13,804 nucleotides of DNA from Thermoplasmatota archaeon (GTDB taxonomy: Archaea > Thermoplasmatota > E2 > DHVEG-1), in assembly GCA_022866015.1 (NCBI GenBank), contig JALHTX010000209.1:1-13804 (forward strand), read 5' to 3'. Below are positions 1-6,860 of the stretch, in pieces. Position numbers and translations under genes: made by a program. The notes beneath the pieces were generated by a model that did not search any database, was not told the DNA's origin, and was given only the letters and a program-made list of their open reading frames with translations. Each line of letters begins with the position of its first letter. Within the stretch, counting starts at the first letter, position 1.

Positions 1-68
1 CGATCCCCAAGCCCTTTCACTTTTTGATACTGTTGCTTCAAAATAAATTTGTCAAAACTCACCTTCAT
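1..68 (-). CDS. IS5-like transposase, N-terminal fragment (cut by window edge)
   Basis: Reading the minus strand from an ATG at 66-68 gives an uninterrupted 22-residue N-terminus, MKVSFDKFILKQQYQKVKGL followed by Gly-Asp, running off the left edge. A strong Shine-Dalgarno AAGGAGTG lies directly upstream of the ATG (complement of about 69-76). The pattern of a short hydrophobic start, a Gln/Tyr/Lys-rich helix and Leu-Gly-Asp resembles the start of IS5-type DDE transposases common in methanogens, where this stretch leads into a conserved 'LIDWE' segment; that segment and the catalytic DDE residues lie outside the window. What is seen is the ORF and the SD; the family call is from remembered similarity. 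With only 22 residues, another gene family cannot be excluded. Confidence 0.55.
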   Translation of the reverse strand, partial: MKVSFDKFILKQQYQKVKGLGD

Positions 69-103
69 CACTCCTTATGTACCAGGAATGGTGAAGGATC
101 AAA

Positions 104-144
104 TAGAGGTTTCTATGAGGGGTTTTTCAAAACCCTCTATATAG
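104..144. repeat. Imperfect hairpin, possible end of the IS element
   Basis: GAGGG (117-121) and TTTT (123-126) pair with AAAACCCTC (129-137) around a two-base loop, with one extra G bulged at 122. An upstream TAGAGG at 104-109 can alternatively pair with CCCTCTA at 133-139. The structure lies between the start of the transposase fragment and the serpin start, which is where a terminal inverted repeat would be expected. The matching end is outside the window, so it could equally be a terminator-like or regulatory hairpin. Confidence 0.35.
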
Positions 145-159
145 ATTTAAGGTGAAAAG

Positions 160-1428
160 ATGAATATTAAAAGTATTTTATCATTTGGAGTAATAGCAAT
201 CCTTTTAGGTGCAGTTTTTATAGGAATATATTATAATAGTCAAAATAATGTACAATCTGATGAAATTGTGGCAGTAGATACATTTGCAACAACACGAAGT
301 GTTCAATCTCTAGTGGATTCACTTAATGATTTTTCATTTGCGTTTTATGATGAAATTATAAAAGATGAAGAATCAAATGTTTTCTATTCACCATATAGTA
401 TATTTACAGCACTTTCAATGGCATATGAAGGTGCACGAGAGAACACAGTAGTTCAAATGAAAGATATTTTAAATATCCTGCAAAACGATTCAGTTACAGA
501 ATCTTCTTTTGGTAGACTATACAACCTTCTTAATCAAAACAAAGAAGGGTACACAATAAACACAGCAAATGCTTTCTGGGCAAATGTAGACTATAAGTTT
601 TTAGATGAATACATAAATCTTCTAAAAAGTTATTATATTGCAGAAGCAAATGAACTAGATTTTTCAAAAAACGTAGAGGCTGCAGAAACAATAAATACTT
701 GGATAGAAGAACAAACTAAAGATAAAATCAAAGATATGATAAAACCAGAGATGTTATCAGATCTTACAAAACTAGTACTTACAAATGCAATATATTTTAA
801 GGGTCTATGGGAAAAACAATTCGACCCTAAAAACACATTTGAAGCAGATTTTAAAACTAACACATTGCAAACAGTTAAAGTTAATATGATGAATTACAAT
901 GGTAAAGATAAAAAATTCAACTATACAGAAACAGAGGATTTAAAGATATTAGAACTAGACTATCAGGGAAGCGATTTATCAATGATTATAATTCTTCCAA
1001 AAGAAAACAATATAACTCTTGCAGAAAAACAAATTTCTGCGGTAAACCTTGTAGACTGGAAAAATAACCTTGTAGAGAAAGAAATAGATATATTACAGAT
1101 TCCAAAATTCAAACTAGAAACAGAATACAACTTAAACGATATACTATCAGATATGGGTATGACTGATGCTTTCAGTCCCGGTGTTGCTAATTTCTCCGGA
1201 ATGGATGGAACAAATGATCTGTTCATAAGTAAAGTTTTACATAAAGCATTTATCGATGTAAATGAGGAAGGAACAGAAGCAGCAGCTGCAACTGCAATAA
1301 TAATCGGTGTAACAGCGATTCAAGAACCTACCACATTTATTGCTGATCACCCATTTATATTTTTAATACAACAAAAAGAAACAGGTGCAATTTTATTTAT
1401 GGGAAAAGTTATGAATCCTTCTGAATAA
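160..1428 (+). CDS. Membrane-anchored serpin (serine/cysteine protease inhibitor)
   Basis: Serpins trap a target protease by insertion of a cleaved reactive-centre loop into a beta-sheet. Residues 6-25 form one hydrophobic segment, with no lipobox Cys or clear cleavage motif after it, so the protein is probably anchored with its inhibitor domain outside the cell. The serpin fold covers about 50-422, with the typical 'NVFYSPYSI..ALSMAYEGA', 'TNAIYFKGLWEKQF' and 'HPFIFLI' segments. The hinge GTEAAAATA starts at Gly371 (P15); Thr at P14 and small residues at P12-P9 are what inhibitory serpins need. Counting from the hinge as in antitrypsin puts P1-P1' at Thr385-Ala386, suggesting an elastase- or subtilisin-like target. 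The start is set by AAGGTG at 149-154. The TATA-like TCTATATAG at 136-144 is too close to the ATG to serve an SD-led mRNA. The gene stands alone next to a probable IS end, which hints at acquisition. Confidence 0.95.
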   Translation: MNIKSILSFGVIAILLGAVFIGIYYNSQNNVQSDEIVAVDTFATTRSVQSLVDSLNDFSFAFYDEIIKDEESNVFYSPYSIFTALSMAYEGARENTVVQMKDILNILQNDSVTESSFGRLYNLLNQNKEGYTINTANAFWANVDYKFLDEYINLLKSYYIAEANELDFSKNVEAAETINTWIEEQTKDKIKDMIKPEMLSDLTKLVLTNAIYFKGLWEKQFDPKNTFEADFKTNTLQTVKVNMMNYNGKDKKFNYTETEDLKILELDYQGSDLSMIIILPKENNITLAEKQISAVNLVDWKNNLVEKEIDILQIPKFKLETEYNLNDILSDMGMTDAFSPGVANFSGMDGTNDLFISKVLHKAFIDVNEEGTEAAAATAIIIGVTAIQEPTTFIADHPFIFLIQQKETGAILFMGKVMNPSE

Positions 1429-1433
1429 AACAC

Positions 1434-1448
1434 TTTTTTTCTATTTTT
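1434..1448 (+). terminator. Oligo-T terminator after the serpin
   Basis: A run of seven T (1434-1440) and a second run of five T (1444-1448) begin five bases after the serpin TAA. Archaeal RNA polymerase terminates on such T-runs without needing a hairpin. The next gene is convergent, so termination here is expected. Confidence 0.5.
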
Positions 1449-1520
1449 AAACAAGTTCGCCAACATATAATATACTGAGGACAACCGATTTTAAAATATT
1501 AACTGATTTAGCTTAGGTTA

Positions 1521-2306
1521 TTAACTAATTTTTTTTCTTAATTTAAAAATTATTAAAGTTACAATCACAGATATTATAAAAGCAAAAATACTGCCCCAAA
1601 AAATACCATAAATAGGATATAAGAAATGAATACTTGCAGCATAGCTCATAACACTAGGGCTACCAAAAATCATAGATTTTGCTATACCTGCAGAAAAATT
1701 TGGGCCATGCTCTTTTACAGTAATTAGCATAGTAGAAGATAGAATAGCTGGAAAAACAGTAAAAATACCGCTTAGAACTTCGCCAACATTAGATAATAAA
1801 ACAGATATTGTAATGATTGTGCCTGTTAAAATTCCACGTAATAAAATTTTCAGAGGTGTGTAATGTACAGTTCTTTTTCCCTGAGATTTTATCTTGAATT
1901 TTTTTTCAAGAACAATTAAAGTAGATATCATAGAAACTGTAAAAATCAAAATAGACAGATAGATATTATTCATATTTAAAAACAAAAGGATACTTGAGAG
2001 AATAATCCAAATAAAAAAAGAGCCAAAAAGTGCGACAATAGTTGAACGATATGCAAGAACTGCAAATATACAAATAAAAACGAGATTAACACCCATCTCT
2101 GCAGGAACGACGGCAACTGAATCGGATGCAAATACAATACCTTGATTTAATGCAATAAAAACATATGCAATAATAATAGTTGTTGGGAGAGTACCGATTA
2201 TACCTCCGACTTTTGTACCATATTTTTCTGCAATAATAGTAATTAAAATAACAATTAATGCTGAAAGAACAAAAGGGAGAACTATCTGCAAAACTAAATC
2301 CATCAT
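1521..2306 (-). CDS. Polytopic membrane protein with two homologous halves (DUF3147-like)
   Basis: A 261-residue hydrophobic protein with about eight membrane segments and almost no soluble part except a basic loop around 132-148. Each half carries a related pattern: 'GGIIGTLPTTIIIAYVFIAL' near residues 34-53 and 'GIFTVFPAILSSTMLI' near 180-195. Both are followed by a polar stretch and a second helix pair (in the second half, 'AGIAKSMIFGSPSVMSYAAS'). This Gly/Pro signature and duplication resemble DUF3147-type membrane proteins, whose substrate is not known to me. Two Met codons lie at the start (2304-2306 and 2301-2303) with no Shine-Dalgarno; a TTTAAA element about 30 bases upstream fits a leaderless mRNA. 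It faces the serpin convergently and AlkD divergently. A transport role is inference. Confidence 0.6.
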   Translation of the reverse strand: MMDLVLQIVLPFVLSALIVILITIIAEKYGTKVGGIIGTLPTTIIIAYVFIALNQGIVFASDSVAVVPAEMGVNLVFICIFAVLAYRSTIVALFGSFFIWIILSSILLFLNMNNIYLSILIFTVSMISTLIVLEKKFKIKSQGKRTVHYTPLKILLRGILTGTIITISVLLSNVGEVLSGIFTVFPAILSSTMLITVKEHGPNFSAGIAKSMIFGSPSVMSYAASIHFLYPIYGIFWGSIFAFIISVIVTLIIFKLRKKIS

Positions 2307-2331
2307 TTAAAGTAAAGGATAGAATTTTTCT

Positions 2332-2341
2332 TTTAAACCTT
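2332..2341. promoter_or_regulatory. Shared TTTTAAA TATA-like element between two divergent genes
   Basis: The near-palindromic CTTTTAAACC can act in either direction. Going left, about 25 bases downstream reaches about 2311, almost at the membrane-protein ATG (2306). Going right, it predicts a start near 2362 and a short leader containing the AAGGT that precedes the ATG at 2376. A second AT-rich element, TTTAAAATA at 2348-2356, is less well placed for the rightward gene. Confidence 0.4.
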
Positions 2342-2375
2342 TAGTTTTTTAAAATATTGTTTGTTAAGGTTTATT

Positions 2376-3068
2376 ATGAACTATGATCAAATAATTGAAA
2401 AATTAAAGTCACTTGAAAGCCCTAAAAATGTTGAGGGAATGGCTCGTTATGGTATTAATCCAAATAATAACTTTGGTGTTTCAATTTATATATTAAGACC
2501 TATCGCTAAAAAGATGGGTAGAAATCATGATCTTGCTCTGAAACTCTGGGATTCTGGTATTCATGATGCGCGGCTCTTAGCTTGCTTTATAGATGATCCT
2601 GAAAAAGTTACTGGAAAACAAATGGATTCCTGGTCAAAGGATTTTGATTCATGGGATATCTGTGATCAAGCATGTACTAGTCTTTTTGATCAAACTTCTC
2701 TTGCATGGATAAAAGCTTTTGAATGGGCTGAACGGGATGAAGAATTTGTAAAAAGAGCTGCTTTTTCTTTAATAGCTGGGCTTTCAGTACACGATAAGAA
2801 AGCTAGTGATGAAAAATTTGAACAGTTCATACCGATAATTAAAAAACATGCTATCGATGAAAGGAACTATGTTAAAAAAGCTAATAATTGGGCGCTAAGA
2901 AACATTGGAAAAAGAAATAAAAATTTAAATAAAAAAGCAATAAAAACAGCAGAAGAACTCCTAAAAATAGAAAATAAAACTGCGAAATGGATTGCAAAAG
3001 ATGCATTAAAAGAACTTACAAGTGAAAAAGTAAAAAAGAAGTTAAACAAAAATACTGCTAAGAAATAA
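2376..3068 (+). CDS. AlkD-like DNA alkylation repair glycosylase (HEAT-repeat)
   Basis: A 230-residue all-helical protein of the AlkD/COG4912 type, which removes positively charged alkylated bases such as 3- and 7-methylpurines by wrapping DNA with HEAT-like repeats. Residues corresponding to the AlkD active site are visible: Trp93 and Asp97 in 'DSWDICDQAC' (the Trp-x3-Asp pair of AlkD), Arg127 in 'FVKRAAF' and Trp172 in 'KKANNWALRNIG'. The C-terminus from about 185 is a Lys-rich helix pair likely to contact the DNA backbone. The reading frame opens earlier, at a TTG at 2361, but AAGGT at 2366-2370 sits five bases before the ATG at 2376, so that ATG is the better start. The gene appears monocistronic; T-runs follow its TAA. 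Confidence 0.85.
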   Translation: MNYDQIIEKLKSLESPKNVEGMARYGINPNNNFGVSIYILRPIAKKMGRNHDLALKLWDSGIHDARLLACFIDDPEKVTGKQMDSWSKDFDSWDICDQACTSLFDQTSLAWIKAFEWAERDEEFVKRAAFSLIAGLSVHDKKASDEKFEQFIPIIKKHAIDERNYVKKANNWALRNIGKRNKNLNKKAIKTAEELLKIENKTAKWIAKDALKELTSEKVKKKLNKNTAKK

Positions 3069-3070
3069 CA

Positions 3071-3080
3071 TTTTTTAAAT
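3071..3080 (+). promoter_or_regulatory. TTTTTTAAAT element: AlkD terminator and/or proC TATA box
   Basis: TTTTTTAAAT directly follows the AlkD stop and lies about 52-61 bases before the proC start. As a T-run it can end the upstream transcript. As a TATA box it predicts a start near 3101 and a leader of about 30 bases carrying the proC AGGTGG. Confidence 0.35.
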
Positions 3081-3131
3081 ACTAACCTTATGTTATAAGC
3101 ATCGAATATTTTCTAATCAAAGGTGGTTTAT

Positions 3132-3956
3132 TTGGAGATATTTAATCAAAACATCGCAATACTTGGTAGTGGAAATATTGGAAGCGCGATTGCAAAAGGA
3201 TTTATACTTTCCTCGATGATAAAACCAGAACAAATAATACTAACACGCAGGAAAACCAGTCTTTTAACTGCTTTTGAAAAAAAAGGATGCATAGTTCTAA
3301 ATAACAATTGCCAAGCAGTAAAAAAATCAGAAATCATTATAATTGCAGTACCACCTCAACAAACAAAAGAACTTCTACAAGAAATAAACTCTGATTTAAA
3401 CCCAAAAAAACATATAATTATATCTTTAGTATCCGGTGTTACCACAAACGAAATATTAAGACTTATAAAAAAACAAATACAAGTTGTACGTGTAATGCCA
3501 AATATTGCATCTGCAGTTAGAGAATCAATGACATGTATAGCTTCAGATACAGCATCAAATGAAACAATTGAGCATACTAAAAAAATCTTTGACTACATTG
3601 GAAAAACCTTTATTATATCAGAAGAACAAATGGTACCAGCAACTGCATTAGGCGCCTGTGGGATAGCATTTTTCTTAAGAGCGATAAGAGCCGCATCGCA
3701 AGGAGGAATAGAAATAGGTTTTCACTCATATGAGGCAATACCTATGGCTGCGCAAACAGCAAAAGGAGCAGCTTCATTACTTCTAAATATGGATAATCAC
3801 CCGGAGATGGAAATTGATAAGGTTACAACACCTGAAGGATGTACCATTGCAGGCCTTAATGAAATGGAACATCAAGGTTTTAGCTCAGCTATGATAAAAG
3901 GAATAACTACATCTGCAGATAAAGCGACAAAACTATATAAAAACAACAAAGAATAA
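3132..3956 (+). CDS. proC: Pyrroline-5-carboxylate reductase (ProC)
   Basis: Catalyses the NAD(P)H-dependent reduction of 1-pyrroline-5-carboxylate to L-proline, the last step of proline synthesis. A Rossmann motif, ILGSGNIGSAIAKG, begins at about residue 10 (274-residue numbering). 'VRVMPNIASAV' matches the family's R-x-MPN loop, and 'KVTTPEGCTIAGLNEMEHQG' near 230-249 is the C-terminal signature. The usual GSGPA segment is replaced by 'LGACGIAFFLRAIRAASQGG', a version I associate with Bacteroidota enzymes. Start choice: AGGTGG at 3121-3126 lies five bases before TTG at 3132. The GTG at 3123 overlaps that SD, so the TTG start is preferred. No other proline gene (proA, proB) is adjacent. The 3' end converges on the small membrane gene with a 30-base gap. 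Confidence 0.92.
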   Translation: MEIFNQNIAILGSGNIGSAIAKGFILSSMIKPEQIILTRRKTSLLTAFEKKGCIVLNNNCQAVKKSEIIIIAVPPQQTKELLQEINSDLNPKKHIIISLVSGVTTNEILRLIKKQIQVVRVMPNIASAVRESMTCIASDTASNETIEHTKKIFDYIGKTFIISEEQMVPATALGACGIAFFLRAIRAASQGGIEIGFHSYEAIPMAAQTAKGAASLLLNMDNHPEMEIDKVTTPEGCTIAGLNEMEHQGFSSAMIKGITTSADKATKLYKNNKE

Positions 3957-3986
3957 AAACATAAATTATCGTAGTTACTTATTTTA

Positions 3987-4241
3987 TTATGGTTTATATT
4001 TGCCAATTTTTTTTTCAGCAAACTTATTTGACACTATAAAATATAAGTAAACAGTGAGTAATTCAACTGCAAAAATAAGTAAAAAGTATCCAAATGTTGA
4101 ACCAACTTTTAACCAATTATTTAGTTCAGTAAAATTAAAACCATAAGAAATTGCAATTGAACCAAGAAAAGGTATGAACATACCAATTATTACAATAAGC
4201 AATATTCCAACTAAATCTTTGTGTTTTCCCATAAATGTCAT
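3987..4241 (-). CDS. Small two-helix membrane protein at the end of the hydrogenase/hypF operon
   Basis: An 84-residue protein with two predicted membrane segments, about 10-33 (VGILLIVIIGMFIPFLGSIA) and 50-72, a short polar connector and a basic tail (KFAEKKIGKYKP). I do not recognise a family. It begins 25 bases after the hypF TAG on the same strand with no T-run between them, so it is probably cotranscribed. No clear Shine-Dalgarno precedes either the first ATG (4239-4241) or an alternative ATG at 4230-4232. Position at the end of an operon for a soluble hydrogenase arm invites the idea of a membrane tether or assembly factor, but nothing in the sequence proves it, and it is far too short to replace NuoH or NuoL. 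Confidence 0.65.
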   Translation of the reverse strand: MTFMGKHKDLVGILLIVIIGMFIPFLGSIAISYGFNFTELNNWLKVGSTFGYFLLIFAVELLTVYLYFIVSNKFAEKKIGKYKP

Positions 4242-4266
4242 CTGATAAGTTCTTCGTAAATAAAAA

Positions 4267-6456
4267 CTATTTCATAAATTTATTTCCAATAATAGTATTT
4301 TGACCGATGGAAATACCGCCATCACCATTGGGAACATTATTGTGTACAACTAGTTTAAGCCCTGATTTATTTACTTTTTCTGCAACCATTTCTGTAAGTG
4401 GAATATTATAAGAAACTCCTCCAGAAAGACCAATGTATTTGACACATTTATCTCTAGCATAATCAATTGCAATATTTGTTAACTCATCTGTAACTCTTTT
4501 AACAAACGAGTAAGCATAATCTGCTTTTTCTTTGTCAGATAAAGATTTTTTTATTTTTTCATCAAGCTGGCGAAAAACATCAACTGTTCCAACAACCCCA
4601 TCCTTAATATCGACATCAAAAGAATATCTAGGTTTACCTAATGCTAAATATTTTTCTAGTTTCATCGCGGGTTCACCATCATAAGTTCTATCACAGCAAA
4701 TATCTAAATAACATGATAAAGCATCAAGCACACGTCCCATACTACTAGATAATGGTGATTTGTCTATAAGTTTAGAAAGAATCTCAGCTTTTTTATCTTT
4801 GAAAAATATTTCTTTTCCAAATTTTTTAAAAATAGCATAAACAAGTCTGCGTGGATCATGCGTCGCTGCATCACCACCAAGTAAAGATATGTTTTCAAGA
4901 TGCCCAATACGTTCAAATCCTTGAAAATTAGAATATAATACTTCGCCTCCCCAGAAATTACCATCAGAGCCATAACCAAGGCCATCAAGAGTTAAAACAA
5001 CTGCCTCGTCTAACATGTTATCAACTAAAAGACTTGCAGCATGAGCCCAATGATGTTGTACTTCAAATATAGGAACATTATATTCCTCTGCATATTTTTT
5101 AGCAACATGTCTTGTCTCGTAAGCAGGATGTAAATCCATAACGGCAGCATCTATACTCTGTTTTTTCATATTAAGACTTATCAGATGATTTAAAGCCTCT
5201 TCAAGAAAAACAATTGTTGAATAATACTTAGAATTACCAATGTATTGTGTTGAAAAAATATTTTTATCAGAAGAAAAAGCACCACAAATGTTTTCACCAG
5301 CACCAACACTTAAGATATGTGTATCATATTCTACTGGGAGTGGATCAGGGACAAAACCACGGGATTTGCGAAGAAAAAACCGGTTTTTATTCCAAATGCG
5401 AACTACTGAATCATCTACACGGTTTGGAATATGACGATTGTGAAGTAAATAAAAATCAGCATTAATTGAAAAAGCTTCTTCATCACTAGTAATCATCGCT
5501 TCCCCTGGCGCATTTGCAGAATTCATAACAAGTGCATCAGATTTTAAAAAATTAAAAAGCAGATGATGAAGACCAGTATAAGGTAGAAACAGACCAATGG
5601 TATCGAGACCAGGGGATACATTTTCTAGTTTTTTCTTTTTAACAAGAACAATAGGACGAGCATTAGATTTTAAAAGTTTTTCTTCATCACTTGTTATCTC
5701 TGAATATTTTTTTGCAGTTTTAAGGTCTTTTACCATAACTGCAAATGCTTTCTGCGGACGATTATACCAAATGCGAAAACGAGAGATTTCATCTAAATTG
5801 CAACATAGATGCATACCACCCCATGATTTGATAACACTGATTTTATCTTGGTCAAGTTTTTCTGCAAAGCGTTTAATTACATCGTTGCTGCCGAGGTCTT
5901 TTTTGTTTTTATCATATAAATGATAAATAGGACCGCACTTTGGGCAAGAAATAGTCTGCGCATGATATCTTTTATCTAATGGATTTTTGTATTCTTCTAA
6001 ACAGCTTTTGCATAATTTAAATTCATCCATTGAGGTGCGTTCGCGGTCATAAGGAATATCTTTGATTAAACTATAACGTGCACCACAAACTGTACAATTA
6101 GTAAAAGGAAAACTATATCGTTTGTTTGTTTTATCAAAAAGTTCCTTAAGACAACTATCACAAATACCTACATCAGCTGGAATCTGTGAATGTGGAGAGC
6201 CTTTTTTACTATGTAAAATTTTAAAATCTTTAAAACAGCGGGTATCAACATTTTTTTTAATTTCTGTAATTTTAGCAATAGGCGGCAGTTGTTTTTTAAC
6301 CTCTTTAATAAATTCTTCTTCGTTTCTATCTATTACTACTTCTACCTCAGCGCCTTTGTTTAAAACATAGCCTTTCAGATCCATGCTCTGAGCTATACGA
6401 AAAATCGTTGGTCTAAAACCTACACCTTGTACTATTCCTTTGAATATAAGTTTCAT
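4267..6456 (-). CDS. hypF: Carbamoyltransferase HypF ([NiFe] hydrogenase maturation)
   Basis: HypF converts carbamoyl phosphate and ATP to a carbamoyl-adenylate and passes the carbamoyl group to the C-terminal Cys of HypE, the first step in making the cyanide ligands of the [NiFe] centre. All domains are present in the 729 residues. An acylphosphatase domain has 'GIVQGVGFRP' at 7-16. Two zinc fingers use Cys99/102/121/124 and Cys149/152/171/174. A YrdC-like adenylating domain spans about 190-380 ('GGMHLCCN', 'MNSANAPGE'). A Kae1-like domain has the metal-binding 'QHHWAHAAS' (His468, His472), 'LDGLGYGSDG' and 'GLSGGVSYN'. The start lies two bases after the ferredoxin-subunit stop with no good SD, so it is likely translationally coupled. 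It ends at TAG, 10 residues after the conserved 'GDGGISIGQ' region, which is a normal place for the family to end. Confidence 0.97.
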   Translation of the reverse strand: MKLIFKGIVQGVGFRPTIFRIAQSMDLKGYVLNKGAEVEVVIDRNEEEFIKEVKKQLPPIAKITEIKKNVDTRCFKDFKILHSKKGSPHSQIPADVGICDSCLKELFDKTNKRYSFPFTNCTVCGARYSLIKDIPYDRERTSMDEFKLCKSCLEEYKNPLDKRYHAQTISCPKCGPIYHLYDKNKKDLGSNDVIKRFAEKLDQDKISVIKSWGGMHLCCNLDEISRFRIWYNRPQKAFAVMVKDLKTAKKYSEITSDEEKLLKSNARPIVLVKKKKLENVSPGLDTIGLFLPYTGLHHLLFNFLKSDALVMNSANAPGEAMITSDEEAFSINADFYLLHNRHIPNRVDDSVVRIWNKNRFFLRKSRGFVPDPLPVEYDTHILSVGAGENICGAFSSDKNIFSTQYIGNSKYYSTIVFLEEALNHLISLNMKKQSIDAAVMDLHPAYETRHVAKKYAEEYNVPIFEVQHHWAHAASLLVDNMLDEAVVLTLDGLGYGSDGNFWGGEVLYSNFQGFERIGHLENISLLGGDAATHDPRRLVYAIFKKFGKEIFFKDKKAEILSKLIDKSPLSSSMGRVLDALSCYLDICCDRTYDGEPAMKLEKYLALGKPRYSFDVDIKDGVVGTVDVFRQLDEKIKKSLSDKEKADYAYSFVKRVTDELTNIAIDYARDKCVKYIGLSGGVSYNIPLTEMVAEKVNKSGLKLVVHNNVPNGDGGISIGQNTIIGNKFMK

Positions 6457-6458
6457 TT

Positions 6459-6860
6459 TTATTCAACAATTAAGTCCTTTGAATATGGATCTGCATCTGA
6501 TAGTAAAAATTCATCGCTCATGCTTAAGCAGCTTACAGGACAGATATCGTTGCATTGGCTGCAGAAACAGCAACGTGCAAGATATACTTTGATTTTCTTT
6601 TCGTTTTCTTTAAATTCTATTGCATTACATGGACATACTTTGATACATAGTTTACAGCCGATGCATTTCTCTTTGTCATATTTTATTTTTCCACGAAAAC
6701 CATCTGGTGTTGGAACAGGTGGATTAATTTTTATTTTTCCTGAGGCAACATCTGCTAGATACTTAGTTGTATTATTTGGCTGATACTTTGCTGGAAACTT
6801 GTTAGTCCAAGGTTTTTTAAACATTTGTTTAAACACAGGACCTAACATACTAAATCGCAT
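6459..6860 (-). CDS. Group 4 hydrogenase 2x[4Fe-4S] ferredoxin-like subunit (NuoI/EchF/MbhN type)
   Basis: Carries electrons between ferredoxin and the catalytic subunits. Two complete [4Fe-4S] motifs are visible: Cys66, 69, 72 and 76-Pro, then Cys97, 100, 103 and 107-Pro, with extra cysteines at 78, 98 and 111. The N-terminal 55 residues are a basic, Pro-rich segment like the NuoI N-terminus that lies on the membrane-facing part of complex I-like enzymes. Length (133) matches EchF/MbhN. Its ATG overlaps the large-subunit stop as TAATG, so the two are translationally coupled; an AAGGAG lies 12 bases or more upstream inside the large-subunit gene. The neighbouring catalytic genes fix the role; whether the type is Ech-like or Mbh-like cannot be decided by eye. 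Confidence 0.93.
   Translation of the reverse strand: MRFSMLGPVFKQMFKKPWTNKFPAKYQPNNTTKYLADVASGKIKINPPVPTPDGFRGKIKYDKEKCIGCKLCIKVCPCNAIEFKENEKKIKVYLARCCFCSQCNDICPVSCLSMSDEFLLSDADPYSKDLIVE

Noticed and set aside
2361..2375. TTG at 2361 as the AlkD start
   Set aside because: It would place the AAGGT ribosome-binding site inside the gene; the ATG at 2376 sits five bases after that site and matches the normal family N-terminus.
3123..3131. GTG at 3123 as the proC start
   Set aside because: The GTG overlaps the AGGTGG Shine-Dalgarno, which is correctly spaced for TTG at 3132; the extra three residues are not family-like.
5247..5923. Plus-strand open frames inside hypF
   Set aside because: They are antisense to a full-length HypF with all motifs intact and show no recognisable domain.
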